DNA of 48,674 bases, from NCBI RefSeq assembly GCF_000374025.1, contig NZ_KB893185.1, positions 76,499 to 125,172 of the forward strand, written 5' to 3'. The DNA is from Spirosoma panaciterrae DSM 21099 (lineage in GTDB: Bacteria > Bacteroidota > Bacteroidia > Cytophagales > Spirosomataceae). A program made the position numbers and the translations under genes. The notes beneath the pieces were generated by a model, which ran no database searches, was not told the DNA's origin, and saw nothing but the letters and a program-made list of their open reading frames with translations. Position 1 is the stretch's first letter. The number at the start of each line of letters is the position of its first letter. Positions 41,339 to 48,674 of this stretch are shown here, in pieces.

Positions 41339-42310
41339 ATGCGTACCATTCAAAACCGTAGTGAGATCCTGTTTTTATACGATACCAAACGCTGCAATCC
41401 GAATGGCGACCCACTGGATGCGAATCGCCCACGTATCGATGAAGAGTCGGGTTGCTGTCTGGTAACCGATGTTCGGCTGAAACGTACCATCCGTGATTAC
41501 CTGCTCGATCATGGATTTGATGGAGAGCCGGGTAGCAAAGGTGATATTTTTGTTCGGTCGGTGGGCGGCAGAGCCGTAACAGGAACTGAACGGGCAAAGG
41601 CGTATAACAGCCGGGAAGAGTATCTGCAAAAGTTTATCGATGTCCGGCTGTTTGGGGGGGTGTCGGCGCCCAAAGCTAGTCCGAAGGTGGGGAAGCAGGT
41701 CAGAGAAGTGTTGCTGGCTGAAGCGGCCCTTGATCCGGAAGCCGTGGAACCTGACGAGCCGATTGATGCACACAAGCTGTTTCATTTTACCGGCCCGGTT
41801 CAATTTGGCATGGGGCGTTCGCTGAATCGGGTTCAGGAAACATTTATCAAAGGAACCGGAGCGTTTGCCACCAAAGAAGAATCGATTCAGAAAACCTTTC
41901 GCGAAGAATACATCATTACCTATGGCCTGATTGCGTTTCATGGCGTGATTAACGAACAGGCTGCCCGATACGTCGGAACCACGCAGGACGACATTACCCA
42001 CCTGATTGAAGCCATCTGGTACGGTACCCAAAGTTTGCTGACCCGCTCCAAAAAAGGACATATGCCCCGGCTGCTGGTCAAGATTGATTATACAGCCGGA
42101 TTTTTTATTGGTGACCTGATCGAACGGCTCCGGTTGATTCCCAAAGCGGGTAAGCGGGAGGATGCTTATGCGGATATTGAGGATTTCACGGTCGATACTT
42201 CCCGGTTGGTGGCGGCTCTGGCAAAATACGCAGACCGAATCGAACGGATTTCGGTGTTGCAGGACGACCGTATTCAACTTTCGCAGCCCATTCCAGGTGA
42301 TACGCTATGA
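41339..42310 (+). CDS. cas7: CRISPR Cascade backbone Cas7/Csh2
   Basis: This 323-aa Cas7 of the Csh2 (type I-B) group forms the helical backbone that binds crRNA. The N-terminus RSEILFLYDTKRCNPNGDPLDANRPRID (7-34) and VTDVRLKRTIRDYLLDHGF (42-60) are hallmark sequences. ETFIKGTGAFATKEESIQKTFREEYIITYGLIAFHGVIN and RKSKKGH-like SLLTRSKKGHMPRLLVKI follow as in the family. Its stop codon overlaps the cas5 start (ATGA at 42307-42310), so the two are translationally coupled. Confidence 0.95.
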   Translation: MRTIQNRSEILFLYDTKRCNPNGDPLDANRPRIDEESGCCLVTDVRLKRTIRDYLLDHGFDGEPGSKGDIFVRSVGGRAVTGTERAKAYNSREEYLQKFIDVRLFGGVSAPKASPKVGKQVREVLLAEAALDPEAVEPDEPIDAHKLFHFTGPVQFGMGRSLNRVQETFIKGTGAFATKEESIQKTFREEYIITYGLIAFHGVINEQAARYVGTTQDDITHLIEAIWYGTQSLLTRSKKGHMPRLLVKIDYTAGFFIGDLIERLRLIPKAGKREDAYADIEDFTVDTSRLVAALAKYADRIERISVLQDDRIQLSQPIPGDTL

Positions 42311-43020
42311 ATCGGCAACTATTGATTTTTGACATTTGGGGAGACTACGCGCATTTCAAAAAAATTTATGCAACTACATCCGCTATTTCCTACGCCATTC
42401 CACCCAAAACCTCTTTGTATGGCTACATGGGGGCGATCCTGGGCTTGCCCAAAGCGGATAATGCATACCTGAATACGTTTGCCAATAAGCAATGTCTGCT
42501 CGGGCTTTCGGTGCTCAATCCAATCGTGATGAAACGGTTAGGGGCCAACTTGCGATCAACCCTCAAACGCGTCGACGATAGTCCCAAACCTTCGCTGGTC
42601 GAATATGTGTATAAGCCACGCTATCGGTTGTTTGTCTGGCATCAGGACGAAGCCGTTCGGCAGGCGCTAAAAAAAGCGATCAAAGCGCACTCCTGTGTTT
42701 ACTCGCCTTCGCTGGGACTGGCGGGGTTGCCGTCCAATTTCGAATGGGTGGGTGAGGCTGTGACAAAAGCACAGCGGTCGTCAGAAGCGCTTCCTGTCCA
42801 TTCGGTTATTCCCCGGAAATATCTGCTGAGTTTAGAGGAAACCGCTTTGCTGGAAGGCCAGAACGAGCTGATCGAACAGAGTTTGTTTGCCATCGAGATG
42901 AATACCGATCGGGAAGTTACCGAACGTGACGACATCCTGCTGGATCGGAAAGGACGGGCCATTCGGGCGCGGGTTACCGAATACTATCTGGTTAAGGAGG
43001 CTAATGTTGTCCTTTTTTAA
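42307..43020 (+). CDS. cas5: CRISPR Cascade subunit Cas5 (Csh type)
   Basis: This 237-aa protein caps the 5' end of the crRNA in Cascade. It opens with LIFDIWGDYAHFKKIYATTSAISYAIPPKTSLYGYMGAILGL, the classic Cas5 beginning with the glycine-rich entry loop. The next block, GLSVLNPIVMKRLGANLRSTLKR, also fits. It overlaps cas7 by four bases and precedes cas6 by 17 bases. It is complete and of normal length; type I-B/Haloarcula-type assignment comes from its neighbours. Confidence 0.9.
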   Translation: MNRQLLIFDIWGDYAHFKKIYATTSAISYAIPPKTSLYGYMGAILGLPKADNAYLNTFANKQCLLGLSVLNPIVMKRLGANLRSTLKRVDDSPKPSLVEYVYKPRYRLFVWHQDEAVRQALKKAIKAHSCVYSPSLGLAGLPSNFEWVGEAVTKAQRSSEALPVHSVIPRKYLLSLEETALLEGQNELIEQSLFAIEMNTDREVTERDDILLDRKGRAIRARVTEYYLVKEANVVLF

Positions 43021-43037
43021 CATTACTGGTGTTGCCT

Positions 43038-43775
43038 ATGCCTACACAGACATTCATTCCGCAAACGACCATCACCTTTCCGGAGATAACACTCAACACC
43101 CGCGATGCCCATAAACTGCGCGGATATTTTGGGGAGCTATTCCGGGACTTTTCGCCTTTGTTGCATAATCACCTTCAGGGCAATGACGAATCAGTAGATT
43201 CCGTTCGATTTCGATACGCGTATCCATTGGTGCAGTATAAGGTGTTGCGGCAGGTACCGACGCTGGTAGGGTTTGGTGAAGGGGCCGAACTGCTCACCCA
43301 ACTGTTTCTCCAGGTTTCGGGGTTAACGATTGATGGAAAATACGTTCCGGTGCATACCAAACAGATTCGCTGTGAACAGGTGCCTATTGGCATGGCCGAT
43401 GAGTTGATCGCGTATCGGTTTGTAACGGTATGGATGGCACTCAACCAGGCGAACTATAATGACTATCGACGGTACTCAGAGACGGAGCAGTCTTCACAGC
43501 TTAAACGGGTTTTTACCAGTCAGATGTTGGCTACGTTTCGGGCATTTGGGCTGTGGCTGGTTCCCCACGACCGATTGATGGTGCATTTGTCGCTGGAAGA
43601 GCGGGCTACCCAGTTTAAAAATCAGCGTATGGTGGCCTTTTCCGGTCGATTTCTGGTAAATAGTATTCTGCCCGACGGACTGGGCTTAGGCAAAGGGGTT
43701 TCCCGTGGCTTCGGAAGCATAGAACGCTGTATAACCAGTGACCAACGAAGACCGATGAGGGGTAGTATGGGTTGA
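43038..43775 (+). CDS. cas6: crRNA-processing endoribonuclease Cas6 (Cas6b-like)
   Basis: This 245-aa protein starts at the ATG at 43038; a GTG nine bases upstream is less likely. It shows the Cas6b-type start TFPEITLNTRDAHKLRGYFGELFRDFSPLLHNHL and the C-terminal glycine loop LPDGLGLGKGVSRGFGSIER, which contacts the repeat hairpin. H47 in LLHNH is a candidate catalytic residue. Cas6 cuts pre-crRNA within the repeats. About 15 residues after the glycine loop (ending RRPMRGSMG) look unrelated to the family, so the 3' end may have been altered by a rearrangement that removed the next cas genes. It is the last gene of the operon. Confidence 0.85.
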   Translation: MPTQTFIPQTTITFPEITLNTRDAHKLRGYFGELFRDFSPLLHNHLQGNDESVDSVRFRYAYPLVQYKVLRQVPTLVGFGEGAELLTQLFLQVSGLTIDGKYVPVHTKQIRCEQVPIGMADELIAYRFVTVWMALNQANYNDYRRYSETEQSSQLKRVFTSQMLATFRAFGLWLVPHDRLMVHLSLEERATQFKNQRMVAFSGRFLVNSILPDGLGLGKGVSRGFGSIERCITSDQRRPMRGSMG

Positions 43776-43913
43776 GTCTGGAGCGCGCATTTGACACTAC
43801 CAAAATGCAGAATCCATCAAAAGCAGGATTGAAGCATATCCATTTAATCTCTTAAAAAGAGTGACTTTTGAGACTATCCCCATTGAAGAAGGGTTGAAAA
43901 TGGACAGTAGACG

Positions 43914-43967
43914 GAGGGGTCTTTCCGAAGTGGCAATCGCTATTTCGGAAAGACCCCTCTCTGCTTT
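43914..43967 (+). terminator. Terminator of the cas operon
   Basis: GAGGGGTCTTTCCGAA (43914-43929) pairs with 43944-43959 over 16 bp, and TCTGCTTTTT follows. It ends the operon 139 bases after cas6. The rest of the gap 43776-44126 has no repeats spaced as a CRISPR array and no gene. Confidence 0.85.
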
Positions 43968-44126
43968 TTAGCTCGGCGGCCATTCACTCACAAAAGCGAT
44001 AACCTTTATCGGGATTACCCTCGACCACCTCCTTGCACGCGTCCTTTGAAAGGATTGTAGGGCTGGTATCCGCTTCGGACGACCGCTAATTTTTTGATTT
44101 TCTATGTTTCAATCTTTACTCAAAAC

Positions 44127-47100
44127 ATGAAGTTCACGTTCATCACAAGCTGGTTGCTGGTTCTGTTCGTTTGTTGTACAGTATCAGCGCAGGATGTAAA
44201 CGTCAGCGGCCGTGTTACGTCATCCGATGATGGCCAAACACTGCCTGGCGTAAGCATTCAGGTAAAAGGCACGACCAAAGGCACCACAACGGACGCCAAT
44301 GGTCAGTATCAGATCAGTGCTCCGGCCAACGGGCGACTGATTTTTAGTTTCATTGGCTATGCCAGTCAGGAAGTGGCTGTTGGCAATCAATCGACCATTA
44401 ATATCGCTTTAGTCACTGGCGCGCAAAGTCTGGACGAAATCGTTGTAACGGCTCAGGGGATCGAACGCGACAAGCGTTCGCTGGGGTACGCTACACAGGA
44501 AGTCAGCGGCAACATTCTGGCGCAGCGTTCAGAACCCAACTTACTAAATGCTTTACAGGGTAAGCTGGCGGGGGTCAATATTACGGCAGCCAGTGGCGCA
44601 CCCGGAGCCTCGACAAACATCAACATCCGGGGTATTACCTCCTTTACGGGAAGTAATCAGCCACTCATCGTAGTTGATGGCATTATCTTCAGCAACGACG
44701 TCAACCTGACCCAGAACACGCTGTTTGGTACCCAACCCGCCAACCGACTGGCCGATATTAATCCCGAAAGCATTGAGTCGGTCAACGTGCTGAAAGGCCC
44801 GGCGGCTGCGGTTCTGTACGGGTCGCGCGCGTCGGCCGGGGCTATTGTCATTACGACCAAATCGGGCCGGAACCAGAACAACAAAACCGAGGTGACGGTC
44901 AATTCGTCGTTCAACGTTCAGAATGTGTATGGTCTGCCCCGTTTCCAGAACGAGTATGGCCAGGGTGCCAACAATCTGTTTGTATCGAACTCGACCAACT
45001 CCTGGGGTCTGCCTTTTGCGGGTGGGCCTACGTCGGTGACCAATACGCAGGGGAATACCGTGCCGTATCAGGCGTATCCCAACAACGTAAAGGACTTTTA
45101 TCGGCAGGGGAGTATCCTGCAAAACTCGGTCAACATTGCCTCGGGCGACGCCACCCGGAATTACATCATCGCTATTGGCAATACCCTGCAGAATGGGATT
45201 ATCCAGAACTCGAAGTTCAACCGAACCAATGTGCAGCTAGGCGGAGAGTCGAAACTGCAAAATGGGTTGCGTATCAGCGGAACCGGAACCTACGTACAAA
45301 CCGTATCGACGGGGATTCCGGGTGGGAATGGAGCCAGCGCCTTCGGGCAGATAACCCGCATACCGCGCAGTTACGATCTGGCAAACGAACCGTATCAGGA
45401 TGCTAACGGCCGAAGCATTTACTACTCCACTACCAACAATAACCCACAATGGAGTGTGAATAACGAGAAGCTCGACAGTCAGGTGGATCGTTTCTTCGGT
45501 AATTTTCAAATTAGCTACGACATCACAAGCTGGCTGAACGTAGCCTACCGCGTTACGGGCGATACCTATACCGACCGACGTAAACTGACGCTGCCCATCG
45601 GTGCCGGACGTTCACCGGCCGGAGAAATCCAGCAGGACAATTTCTTCCGCAACGAACTTAATGGCGACCTGTTGATTTCGGCCCGCAAAGACAATCTGTT
45701 TGTGGATGGGCTGAATGCGAATCTGTTGCTGGGGAATAACGTCAACCAGCGCAAAACGCAGGAAGTTCTGGTCGATGCGTCGTCCTTAACCATTCCGGGA
45801 TTCTACAATGTGGGCAACGGTACCGTATTTACGGCAGGGACTGGCACGGGGGAGTTCAGTACGGCCCGTAGGTTGGTAGGGTATTATGGGCAGTTGTCGC
45901 TGAACTATAACAATTACCTTTTTCTCGAACTATCGGGCCGGGCCGATAAATCATCGACACTCCCCCAGGCCAATAATACCTATTTCTACCCGTCGGCAGC
46001 GCTCAGTTTTGTACCAACGGATGCCTTCAAGCTCAACTCGGATATCTTGTCTTATGCGAAGGTTCGTGCCAGCATTGCTCGCGTAGGCCGGGATGCAGAC
46101 CCATATCTGCTTACATCCGTATATACAGGGGCTGCCTATGGAAACAATACCGCCAACATTACCTTCCCGCTTCAGGTCAGCAATGGGAGCATTCCGGGTT
46201 TTGTGGTGAGCGGTCGTATCGGAAACAATAACCTGACTCCCGAATTTGTGACCTCGTATGAAGTGGGCCTGAATCTGGGATTATTTAAGAATCGGTTTAG
46301 CATCGATGCTTCCTACTTCGATACCCGGAGTACGAATCAGATTTTCAACGTAGCCATTGCGAACACAACGGGCTTCGATACCCGAACTACCAACGTCGGA
46401 GAGCTACGGAATCAGGGCGTTGAGGTTGTTCTGAATGCTACGCCAGTGCGGGTCAGTGGTTTCAAATGGGATCTTTCGCTCAACTATACCTTAATCCGCA
46501 ACAAAGTCATCTCGATTGCACCGGGCGTAAAATCGTCGTCGGTAGGTAGTTCGGCTACCAATCTGGTTGGATCGGGTGCCAATGCGTTTACGGGTATTAA
46601 CCCTTCGATCTATGAAGGCTATCCGTATGGTGTCGTGGTCGGTACAGCCAATGCCCGTGTGCAGAATACGGATCCGAATGGCTTGTATTATGACCCAACC
46701 GGACAATACGTAGGGCAATATGTGATCAACGGAACCTCGGGCCAGTTTGCGCCCGGCATCGCCAATTCGGTCATTTCTAACCCACAGCCGAACTACATCG
46801 CTGGTCTGACCAATACGTTCTCATACAAAGGAATTTCCCTGTCGGTGCTGATTGATACACGTCAGGGCGGGCAGCTTTATTCGTTCCCGATGGTCGATCT
46901 CCGGGGCAATGGCTCGTTGTACTTAACCGGGCAGGACCGGGATCAGCCCCGCATTTTGCCCGGTGTGATTCAGAATGCTGACGGTACCTTTCGACCCAAC
47001 AACATACAGTTAAGTCCGCAAGCATATTGGGGTGGCACAGGTTTTACCGGATTGGGTGGGTTAGCGTCAGAAGCCGCTGTGTTCGATGCCACCGTTTACC

Positions 47101-47330
47101 GCCTGCGCGAAGTCGCTCTAAATTATACCCTGCCAAAGAGCCTGTTGGGTAAGACGCCTTTTGGCTCCATCTCGGTGGGTGTCAGTGGCCGGAACCTGTA
47201 TTTCTATGCGCCCAACTTCCCGGCCGATCCCGAAATCAACACGCAGGGAGCCGGTAACATCCAGGGGCTTGACCTGAACGGCCCGCCAAATACCCGCAAT
47301 TTCGGGGGCAATATCCGACTCACGTTCTAA
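44127..47330 (+). CDS. SusC/RagA-family TonB-linked outer-membrane transporter
   Basis: This is a 1067-aa glycan or oligopeptide importer of the outer membrane. The ATG at 44127 begins a good signal peptide (LLVLFVCCTVSAQ); a TTG at 44094 would add 11 residues. A carboxypeptidase-like domain follows (VSGRVTSSDDGQTLPGVSIQVKGTTKGTTTDANGQYQIS). The SusC signature LDEIVVTAQG and plug domain (NLLNALQGKLAGVNITAASGAPGASTNINIRG, DGIIFSNDV, VNVLKGPAAAVLYGSRASAGAIVITTKSG) come next. A large barrel ends in NIRLTF. It pairs with the SusD lipoprotein encoded 24 bases downstream; the two form a lidded transport complex. Substrate and regulator are not evident. There is no STN domain, so it is not part of an anti-sigma circuit. 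Confidence 0.95.
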   Translation: MKFTFITSWLLVLFVCCTVSAQDVNVSGRVTSSDDGQTLPGVSIQVKGTTKGTTTDANGQYQISAPANGRLIFSFIGYASQEVAVGNQSTINIALVTGAQSLDEIVVTAQGIERDKRSLGYATQEVSGNILAQRSEPNLLNALQGKLAGVNITAASGAPGASTNINIRGITSFTGSNQPLIVVDGIIFSNDVNLTQNTLFGTQPANRLADINPESIESVNVLKGPAAAVLYGSRASAGAIVITTKSGRNQNNKTEVTVNSSFNVQNVYGLPRFQNEYGQGANNLFVSNSTNSWGLPFAGGPTSVTNTQGNTVPYQAYPNNVKDFYRQGSILQNSVNIASGDATRNYIIAIGNTLQNGIIQNSKFNRTNVQLGGESKLQNGLRISGTGTYVQTVSTGIPGGNGASAFGQITRIPRSYDLANEPYQDANGRSIYYSTTNNNPQWSVNNEKLDSQVDRFFGNFQISYDITSWLNVAYRVTGDTYTDRRKLTLPIGAGRSPAGEIQQDNFFRNELNGDLLISARKDNLFVDGLNANLLLGNNVNQRKTQEVLVDASSLTIPGFYNVGNGTVFTAGTGTGEFSTARRLVGYYGQLSLNYNNYLFLELSGRADKSSTLPQANNTYFYPSAALSFVPTDAFKLNSDILSYAKVRASIARVGRDADPYLLTSVYTGAAYGNNTANITFPLQVSNGSIPGFVVSGRIGNNNLTPEFVTSYEVGLNLGLFKNRFSIDASYFDTRSTNQIFNVAIANTTGFDTRTTNVGELRNQGVEVVLNATPVRVSGFKWDLSLNYTLIRNKVISIAPGVKSSSVGSSATNLVGSGANAFTGINPSIYEGYPYGVVVGTANARVQNTDPNGLYYDPTGQYVGQYVINGTSGQFAPGIANSVISNPQPNYIAGLTNTFSYKGISLSVLIDTRQGGQLYSFPMVDLRGNGSLYLTGQDRDQPRILPGVIQNADGTFRPNNIQLSPQAYWGGTGFTGLGGLASEAAVFDATVYRLREVALNYTLPKSLLGKTPFGSISVGVSGRNLYFYAPNFPADPEINTQGAGNIQGLDLNGPPNTRNFGGNIRLTF

Positions 47331-47354
47331 TTACTGTATTCAACAAAGAAGCTC

Positions 47355-48674
47355 ATGAATTTACTGAATTATAAACGCTACGTATTGCTGCCCCTGTTTT
47401 TGGGTATGGGTGCCTGTAGCAACTTTCTGGATATAAATGTTACGCCCAACAACCCGACTGCCGTAACCCCGGCCGTATTGTTGCCGGGTGCTCAGGCGGG
47501 TACGGCTTTTGCCGAATCCAATGAAATCAATCGGTTTGCGGAAGTGCTGGTTCAGCATCTGGCCGGATCGGGGAATAGCCCCGCCAATTACGATGTGTTC
47601 CAGACCAACGGAGCCGATATGGAAAACCAGTGGCGGTTCGAAATCTATAACGGGGGCCTGATCAACTTTCAGAAACTGGTCGATCTGGGCGATGCTACGA
47701 ACTCAAAAGCGTACAGCGGTATTGCCAAGATCATGAAGGCCTACACCTTCGCGATTGCAACAAATGTGTGGGGCGATGTTCCGTATTCGCAGTCCCTTCA
47801 GGGCGAAGCGTTTACCGCTCCCCGCATCGATAAGCAGGAAGATATTTACAAAGGGAACTCGTCGCAGGGGATTCAGAGCCTGTTCGATCTGGTACGCGAA
47901 GGCATTAAAGACCTGGACGCTCCTTCAGCGCTGAAACCCGGTGCCGAGGATTTGATTTACGGGGGCGACCTGGCGAAGTGGAAGCGGGCGGGAAATAACT
48001 TACTGCTCAAGTTTGCGGCCGTTATCAGCCGGAAAGAGCCTGCCTTGGCCACCAGCGTGATCAACGAAGTATTGACGGGCAATAATTACATCACGACCAA
48101 TGCCAACGACATGAATTTTACGTTCGGATCGACGGTAGGTAGTCAGGACCCGCGCTACAGCTACACGTACGTAAGCACCTTTAAAGACGACATCATTTTG
48201 AGCACGCGGTATCTGAATATGCTCAAAAGCATGAATGACCCACGTTTGCCCATCTTCTTCACCAAACCCGGTGCGGATTATGTCACGATCGACAACGGAT
48301 TCCGGGGTACGTTGCCCGCGCCCGTTACCAACTGGTCACGGTATAACAAATTCATTACGGGCAATTCGGGCGAAGGTCCGGTACGGATGACTACCAATTT
48401 CGAACGGGCGTTCATCCTGGCCGAAGCCGCCCTGCGTCTGGGTACACCCGGCGATCCACAGGCCCTCTACACCGAAGGCATCACCGCATCGATGACCCTG
48501 GCCGGACTCTCCGCCGATCAGATCAAAGCCTATCTGACTGCCAACCCAACCGTGGCCACCCTGTCGGGTACCAATGAGGAAAAAATCGCCCAGATCATCA
48601 CTCAGAAGTACATCGCCTGGACCGGAAACGGCCTGGAAGCCTGGAACGACTACCGCCGGACCGGATACCCCGCC
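47355..48674 (+). CDS. SusD/RagB-family lipoprotein, 3'-truncated by the window edge
   Basis: This open frame of 440 codons runs off the window without a stop. The signal peptide with lipobox (LLPLFLGMGAC, Cys at residue 21) is followed by SNFLDINVTPNNPTAVTPAVLLPGAQ, a SusD_2-type start. TPR-like helices follow (YSGIAKIMKAYTFAIATNVWGDVPYSQSLQGE; FERAFILAEAALRLG) and the late block TQKYIAWTGNGLEAWNDYRRTGYPA is typical near the end. About 30-60 residues are probably missing. The protein should sit on the SusC barrel as a glycan-binding lid. The gene follows susC after 24 bases, so they are co-transcribed. Confidence 0.92.
   Translation, partial: MNLLNYKRYVLLPLFLGMGACSNFLDINVTPNNPTAVTPAVLLPGAQAGTAFAESNEINRFAEVLVQHLAGSGNSPANYDVFQTNGADMENQWRFEIYNGGLINFQKLVDLGDATNSKAYSGIAKIMKAYTFAIATNVWGDVPYSQSLQGEAFTAPRIDKQEDIYKGNSSQGIQSLFDLVREGIKDLDAPSALKPGAEDLIYGGDLAKWKRAGNNLLLKFAAVISRKEPALATSVINEVLTGNNYITTNANDMNFTFGSTVGSQDPRYSYTYVSTFKDDIILSTRYLNMLKSMNDPRLPIFFTKPGADYVTIDNGFRGTLPAPVTNWSRYNKFITGNSGEGPVRMTTNFERAFILAEAALRLGTPGDPQALYTEGITASMTLAGLSADQIKAYLTANPTVATLSGTNEEKIAQIITQKYIAWTGNGLEAWNDYRRTGYPA

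Noticed and set aside
41375..42277. 300-codon open frame on the minus strand
   Set aside because: It lies wholly antisense to cas7, whose family motifs are unmistakable. The antisense protein has no domain and unnatural composition.
39192..43775. CRISPR-associated transposon
   Set aside because: Cascade without cas3 would fit, but no tnsA, tnsB, tnsC or tniQ gene and no Tn7-like ends are seen in the window.
43776..44126. CRISPR array next to the cas operon
   Set aside because: No unit of 28-37 bases recurs at regular spacing here or in 39192-39469. The ATTGAAG-like fragments are too short to count.

Overview
The window looks like chromosome of a Bacteroidota bacterium in the Cytophagales, probably close to Spirosoma. 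The grounds are a hybrid two-component regulator with a beta-propeller sensor, a SusC/SusD pair, a TonB receptor followed by a DUF4249 lipoprotein, a type IX secretion tail, TAnnTTTG-type promoters and dispersed palindromes. The genus is an inference. Most of the window has balanced base composition. The stretch from about 1.25 to 9.6 kb is visibly AT-rich and foreign.

Layout. (1) 1-1252: the 3' part of dihydroorotase, then tRNA-Leu(CAG). (2) 1231-9665: an 8.4-kb integrative element in the 3' end of that tRNA, bounded by a perfect 24-bp direct repeat. It carries a tyrosine integrase, an excisionase-like protein, a putative phage/plasmid-type replication protein, two genes of unknown function and a small XRE repressor. 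Its largest gene (1032 aa) joins a calcineurin-like metallophosphoesterase to a P-loop NTPase of STAND type, an architecture that suggests a single-protein anti-phage system. Paired GGGGGAAGA boxes lie near both ends of the element, and palindromic operators flank the repressor gene. (3) 9.9-17.4 kb: a 1365-aa hybrid two-component regulator next to a large secreted carbohydrate-binding protein, with a 21-bp-phased direct repeat between them. (4) 17.5-29.5 kb: a beta-barrel protein, a VanZ-like protein, a TonB receptor/DUF4249 pair, a 1140-aa PVC-type c-type cytochrome/HEAT protein, a TIGR03643 protein, another barrel protein and a DUF808 protein. (5) 29.6-36.4 kb: five secreted alpha/beta-hydrolases on the minus strand (two type-B carboxylesterases and three tandem esterase-D-like paralogues), divergent from a Nudix/winged-helix regulator with a degenerate Nudix box. 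(6) 36.6-39.2 kb: a VOC protein, a small secreted protein and a membrane-anchored AraC regulator. (7) 39.5-43.8 kb: a compact type I-B Cascade operon (cas8b-cas7-cas5-cas6) with no cas3, cas1, cas2, cas4 or repeat array in the window. (8) 44.1 kb to the end: SusC, and a SusD gene cut by the window edge.

The two most unusual loci are the tRNA-borne island with its metallophosphoesterase-STAND cargo and the Cascade-only CRISPR locus. Several long, nearly perfect inverted repeats (19-32 bp arms) sit between genes. Two of them share one dispersed-repeat family.
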